The position numbers and the translations under genes were made by a program. The notes below the pieces were generated by a model that worked only from the letters and a program-made list of their open reading frames with translations, ran no database searches and was not told where the DNA came from. From the NCBI GenBank assembly GCA_964354155.1, contig CAYGYG010000001.1, positions 62,001 to 126,000 of the forward strand: a stretch of DNA of 64,000 nucleotides. The letters run 5' to 3'. This document shows positions 42,279 to 50,388 of the stretch, piece by piece. This stretch comes from CAYGYG01 sp964354155 (GTDB lineage Bacteria; Hydrothermota; Tepidihabitantia; SM23-42; CAYGYG01). The number at the start of each line of letters is the position of its first letter. The stretch's first letter is position 1.

Positions 42279-44182
42279 TGGACTTGAACGACATCAAGCG
42301 CAAGGTAGCCGAACTCGAAGCCAAGGGTGACATCCCCAAGGCCGTCGCCGAGTTGGACAAGGCGGTACAGAGTTTTCCGACCGACGGCTCCCTGCACAAC
42401 AAGCTTGGTGATTTGTATCTTAAGATGAACAAGAACACTGAGGCGCTTGATGCGTATGAGCGCGGTGTCGTCGTTTTCCGGGACGAGACCTACTACCCTA
42501 ATGCGATTGCGCTCTGCAAGAAGATATTGAGGATCGACAAAGAGCGTGCCTCAGTTTACCGCTATCTTGGTGAATTGCATAAGGAACTTGATCAGAAGGG
42601 CGAAGCCGCGACTTACTTCCTGGAATACGCCGACCGCAAGCTGAAGAACAACGAACTTGAGACGGCGCTTGAAGTCTACACCAAAATCAAAGAACTGGCG
42701 CCCAACAACCCCAAAATCGTCACCCGTATTGCCGAGATCCACAAGCTGCTCAAGCACGAGCAGCAGGCGGAGACGCTTTACAAGGAAGCCGCCGATATCT
42801 ACAAGGAGCAGGGTAAGCTCAAGGAAGCAAAAGAAGTTGAGAAGGTGACGGAGCCGGTCGCGTCTCGAGTCGAGATCAAGGGCAAGGAAAAGATTTCGGT
42901 TCCGTCCGACGAGAAGATCAGTCTTGAGACTCTGGTGTCGCCGGAGATTGCGAGACTTCTCGAAGATGAGGTTGTGGCCAAGGGTCCCCAGGCGCCTGAA
43001 GACGAGCCGGATGAGCCAGCCGTGGAAGAACCGGTGCGCGGGGTCGATACCGCATTTGACGACGCCGTCGTTGCCGAAACGGCGACCCGGGAAGAAGCGG
43101 TGACGGCAGTCCCTGAAGTCGAAGAGCCCCCGATTGAAGCCAAAACGACAGAGGTCGAGGCTCCGGTCGGAGAAGTCGTAACTGCCGAGAAGCCGGCCGA
43201 CGAGCCGACGGCGGTGGTCGAACAGGTCCAGGGTGTTGATGGCATCCTGGAACTGGCCAATCTGTACTGCAATCTCGGCAACATGGATGAGGCCTACGAG
43301 TGCTACCGGATGGCTTCGGAAGAGGCTTTCACCAATCAGGAGTGGGAGAAGGCGATGGCGATTTTCCGGAAGATTATCGAGTTCCGGCCGTTCGACTTGA
43401 GGTCACGGCAGAAGATGATCGAGATCGCCCGCCGCACCGAAGACAAGGGCCTTGAAGTCGAGAGTATGCTGGAGCTGGCGGACACTCTGTTGCGGCGCGA
43501 GGCCAAGTCCCAGGCGGTCACACTTTACAAGAGGGTGCTCACCATTGAACCGGAGAATGCAGTGGCCAAGGAGAAGCTCTCGGCGTACGAAGAGCCGGCC
43601 CACGAGGAGTATATTGATTTAGGGGCCATTCTCAGGGAGGAAGTCGAGGCGGGCGGCGCCACGTCGTCATTGCAGAACATCCGGGAACTGCTTTCGGAAT
43701 TCCGGAAGGAGGTTTTCGAGAGCATCGGGGAGGGCGACTACCATAGCCACTATGATTTGGGCGTTGCTTACAAGGGGATGGGTCTGTACAACGAGGCAAT
43801 CGAAGAATTTCATATTGCGGCTAAGGACCGGAGTCTCGCCCTGAAGGCTTTTGAGATGATCGGCGCCTGTTTGGTTGAGAAGGAGAAACTCGATGACGCG
43901 ATCACCGTCATGGAGGCGGGGCTGAGAATCCCCAATCATCAGCCGGTCGAGTATTTCGGATTGCACTATCTGCTGGCCCAGGCCCATGAGAACAAGGGTG
44001 ATTTAAACCGGGCCTTGCAGTACTACGCGAAAGCGTACAGTCTTGATCCCTCGATCAAAGAGGTCAGGGTTCGCATCGAGGAACTGAAGAAACGGGCGGG
44101 TGCGAAGAAGACGGTCGAGGCCAAAGAAGACAAGGGTGCCTCGGTGGCCCCGGCCAAAAAATCGAGAATCACCTACCTCTGA
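42278..44182 (+). CDS. TPR protein, second member of duplicated TPR/ExeA module
   Basis: 634 aa, no signal peptide. TPR helices at 1-175 (DIPKAVAELDKAVQSFPTDG, LYLKMNKNTEALDAYERGVV, EVYTKIKELAPNNPKIVTRI). A long acidic, Glu/Pro/Val-rich linker (about 180-320) resembles the linker of the first TPR protein. Then more TPRs (LANLYCNLGNMDEAYECYRM, HYDLGVAYKGMGLYNEAIEE, AQAHENKGDLNRALQYYAKA). The basic tail ends AKKSRITYL. The two TPR proteins share design but not a close full-length identity, so any duplication is old. It sits between the two ATPases with 1 nt overlap upstream and 14 nt downstream. Confidence 0.75.
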   Translation: MDLNDIKRKVAELEAKGDIPKAVAELDKAVQSFPTDGSLHNKLGDLYLKMNKNTEALDAYERGVVVFRDETYYPNAIALCKKILRIDKERASVYRYLGELHKELDQKGEAATYFLEYADRKLKNNELETALEVYTKIKELAPNNPKIVTRIAEIHKLLKHEQQAETLYKEAADIYKEQGKLKEAKEVEKVTEPVASRVEIKGKEKISVPSDEKISLETLVSPEIARLLEDEVVAKGPQAPEDEPDEPAVEEPVRGVDTAFDDAVVAETATREEAVTAVPEVEEPPIEAKTTEVEAPVGEVVTAEKPADEPTAVVEQVQGVDGILELANLYCNLGNMDEAYECYRMASEEAFTNQEWEKAMAIFRKIIEFRPFDLRSRQKMIEIARRTEDKGLEVESMLELADTLLRREAKSQAVTLYKRVLTIEPENAVAKEKLSAYEEPAHEEYIDLGAILREEVEAGGATSSLQNIRELLSEFRKEVFESIGEGDYHSHYDLGVAYKGMGLYNEAIEEFHIAAKDRSLALKAFEMIGACLVEKEKLDDAITVMEAGLRIPNHQPVEYFGLHYLLAQAHENKGDLNRALQYYAKAYSLDPSIKEVRVRIEELKKRAGAKKTVEAKEDKGASVAPAKKSRITYL

Positions 44183-44196
44183 GCAGGGGACGCAGC

Positions 44197-45021
44197 ATGG
44201 ACTACGAGAGTTTCTATCGTCTCCGGGAGCATCCGTTCAGCTTCACCACCGACGAGAAGTACTACTTCAACAGCCCCCAGCATTCCAAGGCGCTCATCAA
44301 GCTGACGCACGCGGTTGAGAACGAAAAAGGACTGGCCGTGTTAGTCGGCGACATCGGCACCGGCAAGACCACCTTGTCGCGGCGGCTTCTCGACCAGTTG
44401 ATGCAGGGCGGGTGCGAGGCCACGCTTCTGGTCATAATCCACTCTGAAATCTCTTCGCTGTGGTTTCTGAAGAAGCTCGCGTTGATGTTCGAGGCCGATA
44501 CCACGACGGAAGACAAAATTCAGATTATCACTTCGCTTTATCATCGCCTCCTGGAAATCCATGAAAAGGGCAAGAAGATTGTCGTTCTGATCGACGAAGC
44601 GAATATGCTTCAACGCCGGGATATCATGGAAGAGATCCGCGGCCTCCTGAATCTTGAATCCGAGAAAGGCAAACTGCTCAACTTCATCCTTTTCGGACTG
44701 ACCGAAATGGAAGATTACCTGAAGCTTGATCCGCCGCTCTACCAGCGAATCGCGGTGCGGTGCGTGCTGGAAGCCTTGGACCACGAGTCGGCGTTGAAAT
44801 ACATAACTCACCGGTTGAAGGTGGCCGGCTGCGACCGGCCGCTCTTCACCACCGGGGCGATCAAGATTATTCATGGGAACTCGCACGGCATTCCGCGATT
44901 GATCAATGCCATTTGTGATAACGCCCTGCTCGAAGGGTTCTTGCTCAAGAGGGAAATCGTCGATGACAAAATCGTGACCGAAGTATCGCATGACCTCGGA
45001 CTCATCTCAAAAGAAAGCTGA
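44197..45021 (+). CDS. ExeA-like AAA ATPase, copy 2
   Basis: 274 aa, one residue longer than copy 1 and collinear with it. YESFYRLREHPFSFTTDEKY, YYFNSPQHSKALIKLTHAVE, Walker A GDIGTGKT at the same residues (51-58), Walker B VVLIDEAN (DE at 133-134), end NALLEGFLLKREIVDDKIVT. No membrane or cell-wall domain. The two copies differ widely in the middle (residues 70-120), which suggests different partners. Overlaps the PHP gene by 32 nt. Confidence 0.88.
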   Translation: MDYESFYRLREHPFSFTTDEKYYFNSPQHSKALIKLTHAVENEKGLAVLVGDIGTGKTTLSRRLLDQLMQGGCEATLLVIIHSEISSLWFLKKLALMFEADTTTEDKIQIITSLYHRLLEIHEKGKKIVVLIDEANMLQRRDIMEEIRGLLNLESEKGKLLNFILFGLTEMEDYLKLDPPLYQRIAVRCVLEALDHESALKYITHRLKVAGCDRPLFTTGAIKIIHGNSHGIPRLINAICDNALLEGFLLKREIVDDKIVTEVSHDLGLISKES

Positions 45022-45829
45022 TCTCCACATTCACACTTCCTATTCAGACAGCCTTTTGTCTCCCGTCGAAGTGACTGAGTATGCCAAAAAGAGGGGTTTG
45101 CAGACGATCGCCATCACCGACCACGATTCCATTCTCGGGATCGAAGAGGCCAGAGCCGGTGGAGGTCAAGAGCTTGAGGTCATCCCCGGAGTTGAACTCA
45201 GCACGATCTACCAGGACATCGATGTTCATATTCTCGGGTACTATGTCGACTTTCGAGACCGGAAGTTGATCGAGTACCTTGCCGACCTGCAGCATTTTCG
45301 GGAGGGGCGGGCACGCCAGATGATTGAAAAACTCGCCGGATACGGCATCAGAATTGAGTACGACCGGGTTCGCGACATCGCGCAGCGAGGAGCATTGGGG
45401 CGGCCGCACATTGCGACCGCGATGCAGGAGAAAGGCTATGTGTCGACGATCGACGAAGCCTTCTACCGTTTCATCGGCTACCACGGGCCGTGCTACGTCC
45501 CCAAGAAGGAGATTGAACCGCACGCGGCGATCAAGACGATCAAGGAATTCGGCGGCGTTGCGGTGCTGGCCCATCCCGGAGTATACGGCTGCGACGAACT
45601 AACCGCCCAGGTTCTCAAGGATGGCATCGACGGCGTTGAGGTATGGCATCCGGAACACAGCAGGTCCTGTATTGAGCGGCTGCTGCGTCTGGCCAAGGAA
45701 AACGGGTTGCTGATCACCGGTGGTTCGGACTGTCACGGCGGACGGAAGGGGCGTTCGGTGTTGATCGGGCAGGTATTCGTGGATGAGTGCTACGTCAACG
45801 CCTTGCGCCAGCGCGCCGGGGCAGTGTGA
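44990..45829 (+). CDS. PHP-domain phosphoesterase
   Basis: 279 aa. The PHP metal-binding signature is complete: ADLHIHTSYSDSLLSPVEV (HxH), ITDHDSILG, GVELST, the long insert with GRPHIA, VAVLAHPGVYG, and near the end GGSDCHGGRKG. This matches the RNase AM/TrpH group, which acts on 3',5'-bisphosphate or 5'-RNA ends. Starts inside the end of the second ATPase gene and overlaps the following methyltransferase by 4 nt. Substrate not shown; its link to the TPR/ExeA module is by position only. Confidence 0.9.
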   Translation: MTSDSSQKKADLHIHTSYSDSLLSPVEVTEYAKKRGLQTIAITDHDSILGIEEARAGGGQELEVIPGVELSTIYQDIDVHILGYYVDFRDRKLIEYLADLQHFREGRARQMIEKLAGYGIRIEYDRVRDIAQRGALGRPHIATAMQEKGYVSTIDEAFYRFIGYHGPCYVPKKEIEPHAAIKTIKEFGGVAVLAHPGVYGCDELTAQVLKDGIDGVEVWHPEHSRSCIERLLRLAKENGLLITGGSDCHGGRKGRSVLIGQVFVDECYVNALRQRAGAV

Positions 45830-46596
45830 GCCGAAGCGATCGGCAAGTCTGGGATAGATTCTGGGCCGCGAAGAAACCCGAGGAAATCTACCCGCCGGTA
45901 ACCGACATTGTCTCGGAATTGAGAACGGTCATGCCAGATTTGCGGGGGAAGAAGATTCTCGAGATCGGTGCCGGTACGGGCCGGACCGGGATCAAGCTTG
46001 CCGACCTGGGGGCACACGTCGTCCTGCTCGACTACAGCGCCAACAGCCTGCGGATGATGCACGATCAGATCCGCCGCGGCCGGACCGGGGTAAAACTACT
46101 GTTGGCGAATGCGCTTTGCGCGCCGCTGTCGGATGAGGTTTTTGATGTTGTTTTTCACCAGGGGCTGCTCGAGCATTTTAGGTCGCCGTTCGAGCTTCTC
46201 GGTGAGAACGTTCGCCTGCTCAAACCGGGAGGCCATCTTCTTGTTGACGTGCCCCAGAGTATCCATTTCTACACTTTAATGAAACACGGTCTCATGTTGG
46301 CGCACAGATGGTTTGGGGGTTGGGAACGGCAATTCACCGTAGAATCACTCAGCCGTTTGGTTGGCGCGTATGGACTCGATGTCGTCCATGCCTATGGGGA
46401 TTGGTCACGTCCCGGAGTATTCTACAAGATCGCCCGAATGGGTATCGAGAGATTCGGCATGCGATTACCGATGTATCCGACGTATTTGGGCGCCGTTACC
46501 GAACGGTTTTATGAGCTGCAGGGGCGGTTGCGACGCAAACGCCTATTCCTCCATACGGTTCTTTCGGTTGGTATCATTGCCCGGAAAAGGGCGTAA
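45826..46596 (+). CDS. class I SAM-dependent methyltransferase
   Basis: 256 aa. The GTG start is chosen for its GTGA overlap with the PHP stop; the frame is open further upstream. Motif I KILEIGAGTGRTGIKLADLG, then VVLLDYSANSLRMM, VFHQGLLEHFRSPFELLGEN and LLKPGGHLLVDVPQSIHFYT. The C-terminal half is basic (LQGRLRRKRLFLH) with a possible membrane-proximal helix at the end (TVLSVGIIARKRA). Resembles methyltransferases in lipid, quinone or glycan pathways; not assignable. Last gene of the operon from 39564. Confidence 0.8.
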   Translation: MSRSDRQVWDRFWAAKKPEEIYPPVTDIVSELRTVMPDLRGKKILEIGAGTGRTGIKLADLGAHVVLLDYSANSLRMMHDQIRRGRTGVKLLLANALCAPLSDEVFDVVFHQGLLEHFRSPFELLGENVRLLKPGGHLLVDVPQSIHFYTLMKHGLMLAHRWFGGWERQFTVESLSRLVGAYGLDVVHAYGDWSRPGVFYKIARMGIERFGMRLPMYPTYLGAVTERFYELQGRLRRKRLFLHTVLSVGIIARKRA

Positions 46597-46847
46597 CCCG
46601 ACGACGGCACGGCCGGCCATTTGGGAGCTCTCGGATCGCTCGGGACAAAATCCCCCTTTTTCCCCCTTTGACAAAGGGGGATATAGGGGGATTACAGACG
46701 ATTCAGAGTGATAAGACCCGGGCCGGGTATAAAACCCGGCGCTACGAACTCTTACGTAGGGCGGCATTTTACATAAGAAGGTCCATCGAACAGCACAAAG
46801 AGGGTCATTTCTTTGGCCGTCGCCACCGTCAGTTCATGTCCAAAATG
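46597..46847. repeat. intergenic repeats (families B and H)
   Basis: Family B hairpin AATCCCCC...GGGGGATT at 46649-46693, matching 20227-20273. A hairpin GCCGGGT ATAAA ACCCGGC at 46722-46740. Family H word ACGTAGGGCGGCATTTTACA at about 46754-46773, similar to 60994-61013. No gene seen. Confidence 0.55.
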
Positions 46848-46876
46848 AAGGCCCCGGCGGGGATCGCCGGGGCCTT
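46848..46876 (-). terminator. terminator of the kelch gene
   Basis: 11-bp perfect stem AAGGCCCCGGC / GCCGGGGCCTT with a 7-nt loop, 22 nt past the kelch stop; on the minus strand TTCATTTT follows. Confidence 0.7.
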
Positions 46877-46898
46877 GACTGGCTCGCTTTGGCTCAGG

Positions 46899-48140
46899 CT
46901 ATTTCAGGAGCAGGATTTTTTCGGTCCGGTTCGTACGGCCCGCGACGAGATTCATGAAATAAACGCCGCCCGGCAGCATCGCACCGTCGAAGTCGACCTT
47001 CTTGAGTCCTGGCTCCTGGACCGCATCGAGGAGCGTGCTCACGACTTGACCGCAAGCGTTGTAGACGGTAAGGGTCACCGGCGATCTTTCCCCAATGTGG
47101 TAGGTGATGACGGCATTCCGGTGCACCGGGTTGGGTTCGATCCGGAACCGGTGCGGTCCGATATCCGCACCATTATCAGCGACGCCAACACCCCAGCCGC
47201 CTTCCTCGTTCGTGGTGAAATAGTTGGCGCCGTTGATGCCACCGATTGCGAATATGCTCCGCCCGGCGGCTTCAAGCGTCAGGAATCCCCGTGAAGTCGG
47301 CATGCGCGTGTCGGTCGACCAGGTATTGCCCGCGATGTTATACTTGTAGACGATAGAGTCACAAGGGGCGCCCATGCTGGTTGGATTGCCGCCGACAACA
47401 TAGATTACCGAGTCACCGACCACGGTGATCGCGCCGTGCAGACATCTTGGCCCGGGCATATCGGTCATTCTGGTCCAAGTTCCACCCATTCTGCGCTCAA
47501 AACTCCAGCAGTCGCGCAAGACCACATTGCCGCGATCGATGCCGCCCATGACATAGAAATACGATGCCGTCCCTGCCGCCGCCGCAGCCCTGCGGCCTGC
47601 GGGTCGGGTCGTCGGTACCCGCGTGGTCCAGGTGTTGGTTCCGGGACTAAACTCGAACAACGTATCGCCGCTGTTCTGGCTGCCGAAGACGAAGAACGCT
47701 CTTGTGCCCATGCCCGGACCTTTGGCGCCAGCTGTAAGGAAGACCGCGCTGGGCATGGCGGCAACTGTGTCCCAGGTCTTGCGGTTTACGTTGAACCGGT
47801 AAGTCGTCCGACGGGCGGTGCCCGACGAATCGAAGCCACCGGCCGCATAGATGACTGAGTCGATCACATCGCCGCAGCCGTGGCTTCGCGGGCCAGGCAT
47901 GGCGGGCAGGGTCGTTATCCACGTATTAGTTGCCCGGACGTAGGCGTACACATTTCTTATGGCAATCGCGCCCGGAACGCGACCGCCGCAAAGATAGATC
48001 GTATCGCGTACATTACCATGGGCTTGAACCTGGCACCGGCCCGGTGCCGGCATAGCCGCCCTGGTCGTCCAGACCAAGGCGCCCTTGGCCTGACCGACAA
48101 GCAGTAGGCCAACGATACTTATCAGTACTGATTTTTTCAT
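46899..48140 (-). CDS. secreted kelch-repeat protein with C-terminal sorting domain
   Basis: 413 aa. Of two in-frame ATGs (48146, 48140) the second is chosen because AAAGGAGG touches the first and is well spaced for the second. The signal peptide is MKKSVLISIVGLLLVGQAKG. Five or six kelch motifs form a beta-propeller: DTIYLCGGRVPGAIAIRNVY, DSVIYAAGGFDSSGTARRTT, AFFVFGSQNSGDTLFEFSPG, SYFYVMGGIDRGNVVLRDCW, DSVIYVVGGNPTSMGAPCDS, RSIFAIGGINGANYF. The last 85 residues (FRIEPNPVHRNAVITYHI ... GGVYFMNLVAGRTNRTEKIL) are the sorting domain. Probably surface-attached; ligand unknown. Confidence 0.82.
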   Translation of the reverse strand: MKKSVLISIVGLLLVGQAKGALVWTTRAAMPAPGRCQVQAHGNVRDTIYLCGGRVPGAIAIRNVYAYVRATNTWITTLPAMPGPRSHGCGDVIDSVIYAAGGFDSSGTARRTTYRFNVNRKTWDTVAAMPSAVFLTAGAKGPGMGTRAFFVFGSQNSGDTLFEFSPGTNTWTTRVPTTRPAGRRAAAAAGTASYFYVMGGIDRGNVVLRDCWSFERRMGGTWTRMTDMPGPRCLHGAITVVGDSVIYVVGGNPTSMGAPCDSIVYKYNIAGNTWSTDTRMPTSRGFLTLEAAGRSIFAIGGINGANYFTTNEEGGWGVGVADNGADIGPHRFRIEPNPVHRNAVITYHIGERSPVTLTVYNACGQVVSTLLDAVQEPGLKKVDFDGAMLPGGVYFMNLVAGRTNRTEKILLLK

Positions 48141-48162
48141 ATCCATCCTCCTTTGTCAAAGA

Positions 48163-48200
48163 AGAAGGAGCCAGCAGTCACTTGTTCTGCTGGCTCCTTC
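48163..48200 (-). terminator. terminator behind the orphan sorting-domain ORF
   Basis: A 14-bp perfect stem, GAAGGAGCCAGCAG / CTGCTGGCTCCTTC, with a 10-nt loop, followed on the minus strand by TTCTTTG. It lies 8 nt beyond the stop at 48209. Confidence 0.75.
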
Positions 48201-48208
48201 GATAGGTG

Positions 48209-48367
48209 CTAACGAATCTTGACGAATTTCAGGTTTGCCCGGTGCGTGCCGGCTTCAATCCTGCAGAAGTAGATGCCTGAAGCCAGGCTGCGACCCAACT
48301 CGATTTCATGCGTGCCGGATTGCAGGTGCCGGGTCGTCGTGCCGATGATACCTAACTTCTTTGTCAT
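48209..48367 (-). pseudogene. orphan C-terminal sorting-domain fragment (52 aa)
   Basis: Encodes MTKKLGIIGTTTRHLQSGTH, then EIELGRSLASGIYFCRIEAG and THRANLKFVKIR. This is the second half of a T9SS/FlgD-like sorting domain (G.H.IELG..L.SG.YF....G......K...), without any cargo, signal peptide or first half of the domain. An in-frame TAG sits just upstream, so it is not the end of a longer intact frame. It has a promoter (48384-48411) and a strong terminator. Best read as the remnant of a deleted secreted-protein gene whose 3' end and terminator survive; a real mini-protein is possible. Confidence 0.55.
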
Positions 48368-48383
48368 TGTCTATTATCACAAC

Positions 48384-48411
48384 ATTGTACCCACATTGCA
48401 TGCAGTGTCAA
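48384..48411 (-). promoter_or_regulatory. promoter upstream of the orphan sorting-domain ORF
   Basis: Minus strand TTGACA (48406-48411), 16-nt spacer, TACAAT (48384-48389); the ATG follows 16 nt later without a visible ribosome site. Confidence 0.55.
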
Positions 48412-48421
48412 TGGAGAAACC

Positions 48422-48639
48422 AGTGTCGTGTCCCGCGAGTTTATTACATTAACGCTTCCTAAAAGACACGACACTTCCAAAGGGGCTCCGCCCCTATGGC
48501 GTTCCCCTTCACGAAGTTCAGGGTCACTGTTACCCCAAAAGCGTGGGGACGCCTCTTCCCCACACCCCTTCAGTGTGCTCTAAGATGAGTCTTTTTACAT
48601 GCAAGTTAGTTATGAGACAGCACGCTATCGGTATCGATG
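48422..48639. other. intergenic stretch with several inverted repeats before rpsA
   Basis: AGTGTCGTGTC (48422-48432) pairs with GACACGACACT (48465-48475) around a 32-nt loop. GGGGC TCC GCCCC follows near 48481-48493, and CCCC...GGGG words near 48533-48550. No gene or known RNA family recognised. Confidence 0.5.
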
Positions 48640-48667
48640 TTGACAAAAACCTCCGGGCGGCTATAAT
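48640..48667 (+). promoter_or_regulatory. promoter of the rpsA operon
   Basis: TTGACA (48640-48645), 16-nt spacer, TATAAT (48662-48667); perfect hexamers. Confidence 0.8.
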
Positions 48668-48674
48668 ACTCCTG

Positions 48675-48735
48675 CTTGTCCGAAACCGGACAAGCCGCTC
48701 CGGGTCCCCGGAGCAAAGGAGGCTAAAAAGAAGCC
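48675..48735 (+). promoter_or_regulatory. structured 5' leader of rpsA
   Basis: Three consecutive hairpins fill the leader: CTTGTCCG AAAC CGGACAAG (48675-48694), GCTCCGG GTCC CCGGAGC (48697-48714), and GGCT...AGCC (48721-48735). AAAGGAGG (48715-48722) lies at the foot of the second and runs into the third, 16 nt from the ATG. Likely site of S1 autoregulation. Confidence 0.55.
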
Positions 48736-48738
48736 AAG

Positions 48739-50388
48739 ATGAAAGAAGTGAAAGAAGGAAATATCTATGAAGCATCATTCACCAATCTTAAGGAAGGAGA
48801 GATAATATCGGGTAAGATCGTCAAACGTATTGGCAGTTCCGTCCTGGTTGATCTGGGGCTCAAGTCCGAGGGATTTCTGCCGCTTGATGAGTTTAAGAAC
48901 CTTGATGAGATAGTGCCCGGTAAAGAGGTCTCGGTTTTTCTTGAGACCATCGAGAACAAGGAAGGATTTCCGGTCATATCGAAAAAGAAGGCCGACTTCC
49001 TCACGGCGTGGGAACAGATCAAGAAAATGTACGAGAACGGCGAACCCGCCCAGGCCCAGGTTCGCAAAAGGATCAAGGGCGGTTTTCTGGTCGAAATCAT
49101 GGGCGTCGATGCTTTCCTGCCCGGTTCCCAGATCGACGTGAAATCCCAGGCCGACGAGAAGGAAATCACCAGCCGCGAAATCGGTGTCAAGATTGTCAAG
49201 CTCAACTGGATGCGAAAGAACATCGTCGTTTCGCGACGGATGCTGATGGAAGAAGAACAGGAAAAGGCAAAGCGCCGCATCTTCGAAAAAGTGAAAGTCG
49301 GCGATGTGATTGAGGGTGTCGTGCGCAATACGACCGAGTTTGGCGCCTTCATCGATATCGGCGGCGTGGACGCCTTGCTTCACGTGGCCGACCTTTCTTG
49401 GGGCAAGGTGACGCATCCTTCCGAGGTTCTCAAAATCGGGGACCGGATTCAGGTCAAGATGTTGTCTTTGGATTTCGGGAGCGGGCGCATCTCGGTTGGA
49501 CTCAAGCAGCTCACGCCTCATCCCTGGGACGGTATTGAAGAGCGCTATCCGGTCGGAACCAAGATCAAGGGGCGGGTCACCAGCGTCGTCGACTACGGTG
49601 CGTTTGTGGAGCTGGAAAAAGGGGTCGAAGGTCTTGTGCATATCTCCGAGATGTCCTGGACCAAGAGCATCAAGCACCCATCTCAGATTCTTGAGGAGAG
49701 CGATATCGTCGAAGCGATGGTCTTAAGCATTGACCGCGACAATAAGCGTATCTCCCTCGGCATCAAACAGACCAAGCCTGATCCCTGGTCCGTGCTCGAC
49801 CAGAAGTACAGCATCGGTGACCGGATCGACGTCAAGGTAAAGAAGCTCAAGGAGTACGGCGCGTTTGTTGAACTCGAGGAAGGCATCGAAGGACTCATTC
49901 ACCTTTCGGATTTTTCCTGGACCAAGAAGATAAAACAGCCCAAAGAGATTCTGAAACGCGGACAGAAGGTCGAGGCGGTCATCATCAAGCTCGACCGCGA
50001 GAACCGGCGCATCGCGCTGAGTCTGAAGCACACGAAGGAAGATCCCTTCGAGGAATTCATCGCCCAGTATGCGGAAGGCGATACCCTGAAAGCCAAGGTG
50101 GTTGATTTGCTCAGCCAGGGTGTTGGTGTTCAGCTGGACCACGGTATCGAGGAGTTCATCCCGGCGTCCAAACTTAATATTCCGAGAGGGAAGAAGACGA
50201 AGGATGTGCTGAGCCTGGGCAGTGAGGTGGAGGTGGTGATCGACAAGATCAACCACAAGACGCGGCGCATCAATCTGGTCGACAAGGTTGTCAAAGAGAC
50301 CCCGGAACCGGTTACCCCTCCGGACCAACCGAAGGAAGAAAAAGCTTACTTTGGCGACTTCATTCCTAAAGACGATACGCCGAAGTGA
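48739..50388 (+). CDS. rpsA: 30S ribosomal protein S1
   Basis: RNA-binding ribosomal protein that helps load mRNAs. 549 aa, close to E. coli S1 (557), with six S1/OB repeats. The clearest are EGVVRNTTEFGAFIDIGGVD, KGRVTSVVDYGAFVELEKGV and DVKVKKLKEYGAFVELEEGI, with GLVHISEMSWTK-type strands. The C-terminal tail is acidic/Pro-rich (ETPEPVTPPDQPKEEKAYFG). Its stop overlaps the GTG of mtaB, so S1 and two tRNA-modifying enzymes share a transcript. Confidence 0.95.
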   Translation: MKEVKEGNIYEASFTNLKEGEIISGKIVKRIGSSVLVDLGLKSEGFLPLDEFKNLDEIVPGKEVSVFLETIENKEGFPVISKKKADFLTAWEQIKKMYENGEPAQAQVRKRIKGGFLVEIMGVDAFLPGSQIDVKSQADEKEITSREIGVKIVKLNWMRKNIVVSRRMLMEEEQEKAKRRIFEKVKVGDVIEGVVRNTTEFGAFIDIGGVDALLHVADLSWGKVTHPSEVLKIGDRIQVKMLSLDFGSGRISVGLKQLTPHPWDGIEERYPVGTKIKGRVTSVVDYGAFVELEKGVEGLVHISEMSWTKSIKHPSQILEESDIVEAMVLSIDRDNKRISLGIKQTKPDPWSVLDQKYSIGDRIDVKVKKLKEYGAFVELEEGIEGLIHLSDFSWTKKIKQPKEILKRGQKVEAVIIKLDRENRRIALSLKHTKEDPFEEFIAQYAEGDTLKAKVVDLLSQGVGVQLDHGIEEFIPASKLNIPRGKKTKDVLSLGSEVEVVIDKINHKTRRINLVDKVVKETPEPVTPPDQPKEEKAYFGDFIPKDDTPK

